Below, one piece after another: positions 1 through 11,210 of a stretch of DNA of 64,000 bases (positions within the stretch are counted from its first letter, which is position 1; every line of letters begins with the position of its first letter). The DNA is taken from the NCBI GenBank assembly GCA_022575985.1, contig JAKSXM010000014.1:18724001-18788000 (forward strand), read 5' to 3'. The translations under genes were made by a program, and so were the position numbers. The notes under the pieces are model-generated. The model was not told where the DNA came from. It made no database searches and saw only the letters and a list, made by a program, of their open reading frames with translations. Source of the DNA: Anagrus nilaparvatae (taxonomy: Eukaryota; Arthropoda; Insecta; Hymenoptera; Mymaridae).

Positions 1-16
1 TAAAGTGGGTACTTAC

Positions 17-230
17 AGACACCCGTCGTGACTACTTTGCCATGTTAATCACGTTCAGGGTTGTATACATGAAGGAGCCCCCTGTTTAAAATAGAATATT
101 TGTCTCTCGCGGTTCTCGTGTCTCAAGATTGACAATGGTCAAGCGCGCGTTATTATTCATTATTTCGTCTTTTACCGCCCCTTCGCTGACCAAAGCCAGT
201 CTTGCGACACGAGGAACACATTAAACATCG
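17..230 (-). other. possible 5' noncoding exon of a gene left of the window
   Basis: Read on the minus strand, this stretch is clearly less AT-rich than its surroundings, has several CpG steps and ends at a good splice donor (GTAAGT at 16-11). Its only ATGs open short frames that soon stop, so if it is an exon it is probably a 5' untranslated one whose coding part lies beyond the left edge. The upper boundary is a guess from base composition. A GC-richer repeat fragment is the alternative. Confidence 0.25.
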
Positions 231-1033
231 TTCTTATTAATTGTTCTTTAATTAATTGTTTATAATGTCAAATCTTTAATTATGTGTTTTAATGCTATTA
301 TTTATTAAGTTAACGTGTCTTTCCCAATTATTTGGTGAATTTCACATTTTATCTAACTTATTTATCATCAATTATTTGTGTTAATATTTATTAAATAAAG
401 ATTATTATATAATATTTTTGTGTAGTGTCTCGTTAATTTACAAAATCATGTGAGAGAGGTAGCGTCAATAATCAGTATCATTATTATCTTTAATAAATTT
501 ACATTTTATTAGTTGTAGGAAAAGTGTTATAAGTTATTGTCACCTAATTATCCTAAACACGCCAATTATCAATGAACCAATTAACCAATATTTTTCACCC
601 CCCTTCTACTCTCCCTTTTTAAACACTATCACTCGGATAAGAGTCCCTCCCAAAGAGAGGTCCTCCCCAAGATCTAGGATTCCCTCCAGCAGCAACTTAC
701 TCCGGGACTTTATCATTCTAAGTTCACTATGCCAAATATAATAATTATGCAGTAAAACAAGTAAAATAAATTGGGAATATAATCTTTTAGTCATTATTTA
801 ACAAATTATTTAAGTTTCATTAATGTGTGTATAAACACAATCATACTTTTCCTAAGCTTCAAAGATGATTTTCCATAAGAACAATGTTAAACTACCTACT
901 CTTATTTCTTGATTAAATGATAATTATGCAGCAAAAGTTGTAAAAGAAAGTTTTTTTCATTTTTTAAAAACTTTATCATTATATTTTATAAGTTTCATTC
1001 ATTTCTGCAATCATAACTTTTCACAGATGTAAC
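231..1033. other. AT-rich intergenic DNA, no gene seen
   Basis: Long A/T runs with stops in all frames. The only longer frame (606-794, minus) has no family resemblance and looks like chance. Confidence 0.5.
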
Positions 1034-1950
1034 ATATTAAGTACAATTTTGGCCTTGTTTTTTTCGACTTGAGATCGTAATGCATTATTTACAAGCGAAT
1101 TAGTTATTTGATTTTTACTATGAAAGAATCAACGATACAATTATTTTTCTACAAAATTTAAATATTTTTAAATTGTAATTTTTTTTAATAACTTTTTTAT
1201 TCGAAACAATCCGGCCACACTTGGGAGCGAAAACGAAAACCAAAAACCGAAAAATCAAGCGGGAAATTCAAACTCTTTTTTTTTTTTATAAAAATTATTA
1301 AAATTTTTGAATCATTAGTTATTGTAATAATAGATAAATAAAATAAATAATATTTTTGAAATGTTAAACTAATTAATGAAATACTTCAAAATACTTTCTA
1401 ACCTTCAAATAAGGTTTTATCCAACATCGTTAAAATACTTAGTTCCTTTTTTTTTCTTTGCATTAATAACATATACTTAAGAATATGTTGTTAATAATCT
1501 TAAAAGCCTACACAACTTGTCTGCATTTAATTAGATTAGGAGAATAATTATAAATAAATTTAAGAAACTTATCACTGATTACACTTGGCTCTCTCATGCA
1601 TGCTGACTATATGATCATTAGCATACATTTCTTACGTGAATTTTTTATTTTGTTTTTTTTCACAATATTTATAATATCAGTTATAATTACTATTTTAATT
1701 TTTCTCAATAAAAAATGCCTTTACCATAAAATTTTATTAGTTTTTATAATATAAAAATAGAAGTTTGAATATCCGGCTGGACTTTTCGATTTTTTTTTTT
1801 TGTTTTCGTTCCCAAGTTTGGCCGGACTGTAATAAATTTAAAAAAGCATAACTCATAATTCGGCTTTTTGAAATTCAAATATGAGGGACTAAAAAATTAC
1901 TTTTTTGTTTTATTTAGAATCCTTAATATTTTAATATTTTCAAAGGTACT
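1034..1950 (-). repeat. decayed inverted copy of the silk-gene upstream flank
   Basis: The reverse complement of about 1034-1200 matches 15553-15706, the distal upstream flank of the second silk-like gene, including bases beyond the 2.08-kb duplicated unit. After an inserted MITE (1205-1835) the match resumes at about 1850-1950 against 5245-5300 of the first copy. The match then fades before any promoter or coding sequence, so only flank survives. Divergence is much greater than between the two intact copies, so this is an old relic in the opposite orientation. Confidence 0.6.
1205..1835. mobile_element. MITE-like element with ~75-bp terminal inverted repeats
   Basis: The ends are inverted repeats beginning with variants of CAGTCCGGCCAAACTTGGGA, followed by a run of GAAAACGAAAA-type sequence and a second matching block near the inner end of each arm. 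The interior (about 1290-1740) is AT-rich with no reading frame. It interrupts the decayed inverted flank described above, which supports a real insertion. The superfamily is not clear. Confidence 0.6.
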
Positions 1951-2705
1951 ATACTTTGGTTGCTATATAAATTCTTAAGATAGGTTTATAAATAACATTA
2001 ATATAGAATTATTTTTATTTGTAAATTAATACACTTTTGGATTATTTACAATAATTATATTTATATAATAATTCTCTTAATATATTCTCAAACACCATAT
2101 ATAAAATATGAAAATAACAGCAATAAAAAAAAAATTTTATTAATAACTTTGGATTCATAAGAAACATTTCTAATATTATCCTTTAAATGATACTTAAAAT
2201 ATTTTTGAAGACGCTGAATAAGAATATGTAGGTTGCGACCCCGAAAACTTTCTCCGAATGCCATTTATGGGCATCTATCAGCCCGATTTTTGCAGTTTTT
2301 CATACATGGGTACTTTTTATAACTATATTTTAGGAACTGTATATTTTTTTATTGTTTCAAGCACAACACTTATTAGCTTTTTTTTTCAAATTTTTTTGTC
2401 TTTTTATGTTTTTCAAGGTCTAAATACCTAAAATTTTAAATAGTACTGCTACACTGTAAAAATAAATTCTACGTGTTATTCTAATGGGACTTTTTATTTA
2501 TGCGAACGATTATAGGAAATTTTGAGTCTAATATTTAAATAGCTCTTGATTTAAAGCCATTAAATTTTCTCATACTTTGGGCATCTTATTAATTCATCAA
2601 AACATAGAACTGAACAAGATATATTTTTTTTTGTAAAGGCATTTTAAAAATTTAATAGTTTTAATTTTCATAATTAAAGTTTTTATATTAGTAATTTTAA
2701 GTTTT
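1951..2705. other. AT-rich intergenic DNA, no gene seen
   Basis: No coding frame or clear element boundary. A moderately GC-richer patch at about 2225-2310 resembles nothing recognised. Confidence 0.4.
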
Positions 2706-2910
2706 CCACCCCACGTAAAAAGATTAAGCTTAATTTTGGGTAAGCTTACTGAAGTAAGTTTATGGACTAACCTAAAAAGGCTTAATTTTAAAAATTAAGC
2801 TTACGGACTAACCTAAAAAGAGTTAATAAGACGGAATTTATAAAATTAATCTTTTTTAGGTTAGTTCGTAAGCTTACCCAAAATTAAGCTTAATCTTTTT
2901 ACGTGAGACG
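2706..2910. mobile_element. ~205-bp hairpin MITE
   Basis: A near-perfect palindrome. The left arm starts ACGTAAAAAGATTAAGCTTA and the right arm is its reverse complement ending in TTTTTACGTGAG. The AAGCTTA motif is repeated several times within the arms, and phrases such as GGTTAGTCCGTAAGC recur. No coding capacity, so it is a non-autonomous inverted-repeat element of unknown superfamily. Confidence 0.65.
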
Positions 2911-3400
2911 GTTCATACATGAGTATTTAAGTAAGAAAAAAAATACAACAGTGCTTTCAAGTGCAAAAATGTAGACTGCGCGCCCAGAAAAGGTAAAAAG
3001 CTTAAAAAAAGCTAAAACCGAGGGACAAACTTATATGTGATGATAAGCTAAGAGAATTGCATGAAAATTTGTTTCGTTGATTAAAATGAGTTTTTTAGAC
3101 CTAAATGCGTCATATGCATCCGACACAAAAATATAAATTCAAACATTAACCCGTTTGTTAATACTCAAAGTTTACAGTTAAGCAAAAGGACAGCGGACGG
3201 TGGCGAGATTTTGAGATTTTAAGTTACCGATATAAGTGTAGTACGTTGTGACTTTAAAAAAATATTATTTATCAACTTATTAAAGGAAAAAAAAGTGCAA
3301 GAGCGCTTTTATTTCGAATATAAGAGTGGGGGACCCTATGCATACCATTCCTACGAAAAGTACTCATAAATAAAAATGAAAAATAATAACTTATCCAATT
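2911..3400. other. intergenic DNA, no gene seen
   Basis: Somewhat less AT-rich at 2975-3350, with no open frame of note. It lies between the hairpin MITE and the left end of the silk-gene duplication. Confidence 0.4.
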
Positions 3401-3900
3401 TTATTCAAATATCTTGCTAGGTTCAACTTTATTTGTAAGAATCTGAGTTGTAATCATATAGGTAAATAAGCATTTTTAACAGAAATCAGGTTTTACATGA
3501 GCTAAACTTGTCTTTGACAATTGCTTGTATTTTTTTTCAAAAATTAAAAACAACCAAATAAAAAAATCACCTATTAAAAAGAAAAAGAACCCACTTTTCT
3601 CCATATGAAAAATGTATTTTTACATGAGGTTTTTTTATTCGCAGCTGTTTATTAGTATAAACTAATTGAAAGGTAAATAATAAGAAAAAAAGTAATAATT
3701 TTTCAAAAATAAGAAATTTATTTCTTAACATCCAAAAAAAATTAAATGCTTCAAATTAGTTAAAATATTTCCGCAAAGAATACATAATTGACAGCGCTGG
3801 TATTTTTCTGATAAATACGCTTAACTCAACTTTTGAGTCTTTGCGAATTACATGTAAAACATTAAATTGATCTTGCTTTTAAATAAGTTATTATTCCTTT

Positions 3901-4742
3901 TTAGTAGTTGGATTGTGCACTAGCTTGAGCAGCAGATGCATAACCAGCAGCACTTTTAAGAGCAGCTGCGGCGGATGGTCCAGCAGATTGTGCTACAGCA
4001 GCTAATTGTTGGGTTGCTGATTGAGCAGCTGATTGAATTGCAGAGATTTGAGCTGCAGAAGCTCCTGCACTTTTAGCTTGAGCTGCTGCTGCGTTGAAGG
4101 CAGCAACTTGAGCAGCGAAGTTTCCGGCTGCTGCAGCTTCGGCAGCGGCGGCTCTGATGGCAGCAACAGCTTGAGGAGCAACACCGGCAGCAGATGCTTT
4201 TTGTGCTGCAGCTTGAGCAGCTTGAACTTGAGTTTGGCTTGCTGATGCAGCGCTGGCAGCTAAGGCTTTTACTGCGGCTGACTGTGCACCAGATATTGCT
4301 TTCTGGGCTGCGGAAAAGATTTCAGATGATGGGGCAGTGAATGGTGCGTATCCTTTTACAGCTGCGGCTTGGAAGGCTGCAACTTGTGCTGGACCTGCAC
4401 CTTGAGCTTGGGCTTGGGCTGCTGCTTGGAAAAGAGCGCTAGTAACGGCGGCAGAAACTCCTGGGGCAGAAGCTTCGGCAGCTGCGGCTCTGAGAACTGC
4501 TGCTTGGCTTGGTGAAGCACCTGCAGCGAATGCTGCTTGTACTGCGGCTTTTAAGGCTGCTGCATTAGCTGCGTTAGCTTGTTGGCTGCTAGCATACTAG
4601 AAATCAGTTTAAAAATTATTATTTAATAAGTTTATTAATAACTAGTATTTATTAAGAAGTATTTAGTACTTACGCTGTTAAATTGGTTGGCAGCTGCAAT
4701 GGCAACTACACCGGCGAAAAGGATGGCAGAAATAAATTTCAT
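3901..4742 (-). CDS. secreted alanine-rich silk-like protein, copy 1
   Basis: Two coding exons (4742-4674 and 4596-3901) joined across a 77-bp GT-AG intron give 254 residues. Residues 1-18 form a clear signal peptide (MKFISAILFAGVVAIAAA). The mature part is about 45% Ala (103 of the 231 residues in exon 2), rich in Gln and Ser, and has no Cys or Trp. It consists of helical blocks such as AAQVAAFNAAAAQAKSAGAS broken by Gly/Pro-containing turns (GASPSQ, GAGPAQ, GVAPQ). That composition fits a secreted helical structural protein of the kind seen in insect coiled-coil silks; a glue, egg-coat or cement protein is also possible. A direct duplicate lies 10.2 kb away. The call as a real gene is firm because signal peptide, intron and promoter agree; the silk role is inference. 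Confidence 0.75.
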
Positions 4743-4919
4743 TTTGATGATTTATTTGGTTGTGCTAAAATAAAAATTAATTGCAATTAATTTACGGAAC
4801 AGAATTTAAGAATTTAAGTTGAAATAGTTTTTTTGTTTTGAAATTAAATTAAAAGTTAGATTTTCTTTATGACTAGCAACTCTTTAAATTTAAAATATTA
4901 AGCTAAGTTTGATACTTAC

Positions 4920-4972
4920 CAAGGCTTCCAAAAGAAACTGATGGATATTCGTAATTGAGTCTACCTTTTATA
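4920..4972 (-). promoter_or_regulatory. TATA + initiator promoter and 20-nt first exon of silk-like gene copy 1
   Basis: On the minus strand TATAAAAGG (4972-4964) lies 33 bases before the A of an arthropod initiator TCAGT (4941-4937). A donor (GTAAGT from 4919) closes a noncoding first exon of about 20 nt. The matching acceptor, TTATTTTAG, ends at 4765, giving a 155-bp 5' UTR intron and 22 nt of UTR before the ATG at 4742. A strong TATA-Inr promoter with a tiny leader exon is typical of abundantly expressed secreted insect proteins. Confidence 0.7.
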
Positions 4973-5482
4973 CTTTAACGCTTTTAAATTTTTTGCACAA
5001 AATAAATATTTGTTCCGAGCGAATAATAATTTTTTTAATAAATTAAAACATAACAAGTAAATTTCCACTTTTTTATCTTTCTTTAATGTCTGAATATTTG
5101 AACGATATAAGATAATATTAATTGAGCGATTATAAAATTAAACTTTTCTGGAAACTTAAAATTTATGTAATTATTTTTTAATAAATTACAGATGTTTACA
5201 AATTTACAATTTTAACAAACAAAAATTTATAAACAATATCAAGAAAATATTAAGATATTAAGAATTCTAAATAAAAGAAACTTAAAGTCCCTCATATATG
5301 AATTTTAATAAAAAGGCAAATTTTGTATTTTTTTTTTTTACTATATTACGGAAACAATATTTATTAAAAAAGATTACTTTTTAAAAATATTTAAATTTTG
5401 TAGAAAAATAAATGTCCTATTGTCGATTCCTTGAAAGTAAAACCCAAATAACTAATTCGTTTGTAAGTAATAAATCACGATT

Positions 5483-6022
5483 AAAATGCAATAGAATTGC
5501 GAAAATTCGTTTTGGAACCTCCCTTAATCTTTTTGAGCATCTATTTTTACGTTTTAATTAAAATATATTTCATTAATTATTGTTTTTAGACCCTTATGAC
5601 CACTTAAGACCACCTTAAGAGCCAAAAAATTGATTATACATTTTCGAAAAATCAGTTTTTTTGAAATTAAAAAATTATACCTGCCATTAATTCTTTCAAA
5701 TTGGACTAAAAAGGCAAAGAAAATTATTTTTTAACGATGTCAGTCTTGTCCTGGAGGGGAGGGCTCAACTCCACCCCTTCAAAACTCAAAAAAACGCGTT
5801 TCTTTGCCCCTACACAATTAAAATGCAATAGAATCGAAAAAATTTGTTTCTGAACCTTTCCTTATTTTTTCAAGCTTATGTTTTTACGCTTTAAATACAT
5901 TAAATTTTTCGCTTTGTTTTTTTTAGACCCTTAAGAGCACTTTAAAACCGCTAAATACTCCCAAAACACGTTTTTTAAACATTTTTATGGAGTTTTTATA
6001 AAATTATTAAACTAACGAGACT
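5483..6022. repeat. two direct ~160-bp repeats between copy 1 and the foldback element
   Basis: A segment starting TTAAAATGCAATAGAAT at about 5481 recurs at about 5817. Both copies carry a shared middle block and the phrase TTTAGACCCTTA. No coding frame. The first repeat begins exactly at the right breakpoint of the silk-gene duplication. Confidence 0.5.
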
Positions 6023-7392
6023 GAAAATATAAGAAAATGTTTTACGAAGGATATTATAATAATTTTTGTACACATATGAAACATTTTTGAACCTTACATA
6101 ACCTTAAAATTTTATTTCACCATGTTATTCTGCTTTTTGACCTTCCATTTTCACCACCAGAGCTATATACTCCAGTCAAAATACGGGTTTGCCTACACTT
6201 ATGGTTGCAAGTACGAGATTTACTCTTGTATAGGTTTTTTGGGTCGCTGAACACGAAAATCGGAGTCATTTGGTAAAGAAAATTGCGCTTCACCCTTAAA
6301 TTTGCAAAAACTACCCCCAAAAGGGGGTATTTTTGATATCCACCTTCTGAGTCAATAGATTTATCTGAGAATTTGTTTCCAAGGGTTTTTTGGATCGCTA
6401 ATTAAGAATCTTGATGATATTTTAAGGTAACATTAATATCTAACCCCTAAATTAGCTAAAACTACTCCCGAAAAGGGGGTTTTCGCTATTTTCGCACTTT
6501 TTGCAACCAGATGAGGTCCACGAGGGTTTTTTGGGTGTTTTTTTTCTGTTCTTTTTTCCCAAAAAGGGGCGTTTTTGCTTTTTCTGCACAATTTGCGTCA
6601 AGATTAGGTCCAGAAGGGTTTTTTGGATCGCTGAAAACGAATTCAATGGATTTTTTAATGAAAAATTAATATTTCACCCTTATATTAGCTAAAACTACCC
6701 TCAAAAGGGGCGCTTTTGCTATATTCAAACTTTTTGCGTTCACGCTAGGTCCAAAGAACTTCCCAAATTGTTCAGAAACAGCAAAAACACCCCTTTTGGG
6801 GGTAGTTTTCGGTAATATAGAGGTTATATATTAATTATTTATAAAAAAATCTATGAAATTCAATTTTAGTGACCCAAAAAACCCTTATGGACCAAATCTG
6901 GCCGCAAAAAGTACTAAAATACCGAAAACACCCCTTTTCAGGGGTAGTTTTAGCTAATTTATGGGGTTAAATATTAATGTTACTTTAAAAAATCATCAAG
7001 ATTCTTAATTAGCGACCCAAAAAACCCTTGCAAACCAATTCTCGGATAAATCTATTGACTCAGAAGGTGATGACATCCAAAATACCCCCTTTTGGAGGTA
7101 GTTTTTGCAAATTTAAAGGTGAAGCGCAATTTTCTTGACCAAATGACCCCAATTTTCGTGTTCAGCGACCCAAAAAACCTATTCTAGAGAAAATCTCGTA
7201 ATCACAATCGTAAGTGTAGGCAAACCCGTATTTATACTGGAGTATATAGCTCTGGTGGTGAAAATGGAAGATCAAAAAGCAGAATGACATGGTTAAATAT
7301 AATTTTAAGGTTATGTAAGGTTCAAAAATGTTCCATATGTGTACAAAAATTATTATAATATCCTTCGTAAAGCATTTCCTTATATTTTCAGA
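6023..7392. mobile_element. 1.37-kb giant palindrome (foldback element)
   Basis: Left (about 6023-6690) and right (about 6780-7392) arms are inverted copies, centred near 6740. For instance TTTTACGAAGGATATTATAA at 6039-6058 reappears inverted at 7359-7378. Inside each arm a unit is repeated that contains GGGTCGCTGAACACGAAAAT, the phrase CACCCTTAAATT and AAAACTACCCCCAAAAGGGG. The same vocabulary recurs near 25.2, 41.3, 44.2 and 49.0 kb. Open frames here (6117-6320, 6452-6646, 6501-6692, 7162-7410) are mirror-image accidents of the repeat. No transposase is encoded. Confidence 0.75.
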
Positions 7393-8925
7393 AAAATTAT
7401 AAAAATACAAGTAAAAAGGCTCAGAGCTTCTCTAGGCTACATGATGTTAACACCAAAAAATGTAATTTTAGCTGAAGCGAAAGTTATGCTTATTAATATT
7501 ATAGACAGCAGAATTTGAGCTCCAACTTCTTATCATTAGTTCTGTGCAATGAATCTTACCCTCTGCCTCCAATATTAGAAGAAATATCAGAGATAGATGA
7601 TACTACTACAGGTAATCTTATTAGAATTTCTTCCCTCTTGGTAGAAACTCTCATCTACTATCAACTGACTTATTTACTTATGAATACGACTCTCTGCTGT
7701 TTTGTCCTAATGTTTATTTCAATGAAGGCTTAAAAATACAGAAAACTACAATCTGTAACAAAGCACACAGTGCGGCAAAATGGTCAAAAATCGCTCTCCC
7801 AAATACATTTTATTCTTTGGACTTACTCTTTGCAAATTACTCGTAAAAGGATACAGATTTGAGAGTTGCTGCAACATTTTCGAGTTTTAACTACTCTATT
7901 TTTTTCTTTACTTTAAACGCGTTTCAGATAAAAAACTTAAACTTGCAAAAAATTAAAAAAAATTTTTTTTAAATTATTTTTCTATTTTTAATGTTATATA
8001 TAAGTACATATAGGAGAGTATGCATCTTGTTAATTTTTATTAATATACAAGAGAGGAAGTAAATTTTTTTGTAAAATGAAGCAGTAATTTGGGGCAAGTC
8101 AGATCAACTTAAAACTTTTTGCAATTTGTCAAGAAAGGTGTCAAATTCAGATAAGTAAATAACTTTGATTGGTTGCAATTTGTCCAAAATGTTGAAAAAT
8201 TGGCCAAACTGTTTTTTTTTTGGAACAAAAATAAATAAATATTTAATATCTCGGGAAATATTAAATGAATTTTGGTGAAAATAAGTACTAGGGGGTTTTT
8301 TGGGTCACTGATTACGATTTTAATGTCAGAAATTTTTCAATCACCCTGTAAAATGTAAAAACTACCCTTTTTTAGGAGTTGTTTTTAAATATTTTGGAAT
8401 TTTCGCTAAAATTGTCAAATGAATGCCATTTTTTTAGAAAAATTAATAATAAGATTTTTTTTTATTTTATTATGGACTGAAATTGAGATATAAGGATTAA
8501 TAATAAGGGGGTTAAAACTACCACCAGAATAAGAAAGAATACAAAAAATATGACCTCCTTATTTTTTTGTATTTGGATCAATTTTTTGAAAATATTTTAT
8601 CGTATATTTACTATTATCAAATTAATTACACCCCTCCCCAGAGGGGGGAGGTTGAAAACTACACCTAAATTTAAAAAAATGAAAAGAACGTTATTAAGTT
8701 TTTTTGTTGACCCTTTTCGTTTTACAGCCGAAAAAGTAACAATATTTGCAACCCTGGGGATGAAAAGTACCACAAAATGTAAAAATACCCTGCCAACTAG
8801 CTGGCACTAAGGTTCCTCAAACAATGAGCTAAATACTTCAATATGCCACAGATATCACCGATTACAACCATGCAATCATACATTCATTTCTATTAACTTT
8901 TAAAAGTTAAAAATTTATGTATTGA
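7393..8925. other. intergenic DNA with repeat fragments
   Basis: A 72-codon frame at 7515-7733 (plus) has an unusually balanced composition but matches nothing I recognise and is hydrophobic at its end; I do not call it a gene. At about 8290-8380 there is a fragment of the foldback family (TTTTTTGGGTCACTG plus a CACCCT...AAAACTACCC phrase), and weaker pieces continue to 8800. Confidence 0.4.
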
Positions 8926-9208
8926 ATTCAAGATAGTACTTTCATGGAATTAAATGAAGTTTTAAACCAAAAAAAAAAAAATACTGCAGTTTTTTTTCTG
9001 TTTTTTTAATTTTGAGAAAAAAATTTTGGAAAAATTCGGTATCAGATCCATAAGTTTATTACAAACGAACTGTCTAAACCTAGTCCTCTCATAGAAATAA
9101 ATTAGGTACTACGTCTAAAAGAAAAAAAAAATTTGGTGTTTTTTGTATTTTTTTATGACAAAATTTTTGGGAAAATAGTTTTCAAAAAATTTAGTATCAG
9201 ATTCGAGA
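8926..9208 (-). repeat. ~160-bp satellite-like repeat, left part
   Basis: Degenerate tandem units with the recurring phrases ACTTTCATGGAATTAAATGA, GGTATTACGTCCAA, an A-run, TTTTGTATTTTTT and ATCAGATTCGAGATATCGA. The array is interrupted at 9208 by the nested palindrome and resumes at 12530. The same family occurs in the opposite orientation at 16560-17290. Confidence 0.6.
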
Positions 9209-9345
9209 TATCGATCCGCCCTAGAAAGAAAGACTTACTTCGCGCTGCATTTTTATAGAGACTTACTCCAGATCGCGCGTTTATAAGAACTTACTTGATT
9301 TTACTCGTTAACAGAGACTTACTTCATTTCACGCGTTACTCGTTA

Positions 9346-11210
9346 ATTTTCGAAATATCTCTTATGATCTCCGCTGATCTTTTTAGATCTCCGGAGATCA
9401 CTTTTGATTTCTGGAGATCTCCGGAGATCTCCCAAAATCTCAAGTGATCGCAAATTTCAGGTGATTTCTTTAATTCTCTGGAGACCTCCGGAGATCTCCG
9501 GAAATCACTTTTGATCTCTGGAGATTACTGGAGATTAAAATAGATCTAAAGTGATTTCCAGAGATCACTGAGGTAAAAAAAAAAGTTAGAAAAATTTAGA
9601 AAGAATATTTAGAATCATTAAGCAAAGTTGTAAAATGATAAGCATAATAGATTTACCTTATTTTTTGGCTTTATTTAAATTTAAAAAATGCTACTATTAG
9701 TTATTTTACTAAAACCTCATGCAAAAATCAAAAAGTACAGCAATAACTTTACTAATTTTTATGATGAAAATAATTATTGGAATCGTCTCAATAAGAAATA
9801 CAATTAGGTAAATGAGTAAAAAAAATTAGTTATTTGATCATTAATAATTTTAATAAATATTTATAATTTTAATTCAATATATTAATAGACATATTTTAAA
9901 TTAGTCAACAATTTTTATAAACAAATAATTATAATTCATTTTTATAATAACAATAATTATTACCATGCTACGTATTTTATAATCTATTTATAAAATAAAA
10001 AAATAAATAATTTTTTACTAATCTGGCTAAATAATAATATAATACTAAATATTCAAATATTTTTTAAACAAATTTTTTTAATTACTTTCAACTAATATTT
10101 TTATTTGATTATATTTTTTTCACAATTTTCAAAATTTGTTCAACAGAAAAAGAATTGGGAAATTCAAACATCTGATTCTATAACTAAGGCGAAAAGTAAT
10201 TAAATTGAAAAATTTAATTATAAATGCAGAGAAAAATAACAGAACTTACGAAAATAAGTAATATTTTTTACTTTTATAATATATGTAATATTCTATTTTT
10301 TATGATAATTTAGACTTGAAGAATAATATAATTTTTATGAATTAATTTAAGTAATTCATCGACCTTTTTGGGCTTAATTAAATAAAAAATATTTTATTTA
10401 TTTATTTAGCAACATTTCGTTGGTATACCACCAACCTCGTCAGACATATAAACATTTAAATTTAAAGCAAAGAATATTTTATTCTTTACTGAGTACCAGT
10501 TCTTATAATTTAAAATTTAGCCAGATTAGTAAACAATTATTTATTTTTTTATTTTAAAAATAGATTATAAAATATAAAGTACCTATGATGGTAATAATTA
10601 TTGTTATTATAAAAATGAATTATAATTATTTGTTTATAGAAATTGTTGACTAATTTAAAATATGTCTATTAATATATTGAATTAAAATTATAAATATTTA
10701 TTAAAATTATTAATGATCAAATAACTCTAATTTTTTTTATTCATTTACCTAAATGTATTTCTTATTGAGACGATTCCAATAATTATTTTCATTATAAAAA
10801 TTAGTAAAGTTATTGCTGTACTTTTTGATTTTTGTATGAGGTTTTAGTAAAATAACTAATAGTAGCATTTTTTAAATTTAAATAAAGCCAAAAAATAAGG
10901 CAAAACAATCAAGTTTATCGTTTTACAACTTTGCTTAATGATTCTAAATATTTTTTCTAAATTTTTCTAACTTTTTTTTTTACCTCAGTGATCTCTGGAG
11001 ATTACTTTAGATCTATTTTAATCTCCAGTAATCTCCAGAGATCAAAAGTGATTTCCGGAGATCTCCAGAGAACTAAAGAAATCACCTGAAATTTGCGATT
11101 ACTTGAGATTTCGGGAGATCTCCGGAGATCTCCAGAAATCAAAAGTGATCTCCGGAGACCTAAAAAGATCAGCGGAGATCATAAGAGATATTTCGAAAAT
11201 TCGTCGGGTA
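9346..11210. mobile_element. inner palindrome A with GATCTCCGGAGATC arrays
   Basis: Arms at about 9346-10150 and 10440-11210 are inverted copies with very few differences, centred near 10.3 kb. The outer 250 bp of each arm is a chain of variants of the self-complementary motif GATCTCCGGAGATC (for instance at 9416-9429, 9486-9499 and 11120-11133). The rest is extremely AT-rich. Non-coding. Confidence 0.7.

Larger units (their letters stand above)
3401..5482. repeat. segmental duplication, copy 1 (silk-gene unit)
   Basis: Matches 13601-15672 in direct orientation, offset 10,190 bp from the coding region onward. The unit contains the whole silk-like gene, its intron, its promoter and about 500 bp further upstream. 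I see only scattered substitutions plus a small indel near 3440. Both breakpoints are sharp: left of 3401 and right of 5482 the copies diverge at once. Confidence 0.9.

Noticed and set aside
4033..4245. Cys/Ser-rich plus-strand frame (and its twin at 14223-14435)
   Set aside because: Antisense shadow of the alanine-codon-rich silk-like gene.
7515..7733. 72-codon plus frame between the two silk-like genes
   Set aside because: No signal, motif or splice context; no resemblance to any transposase or host protein that I know.
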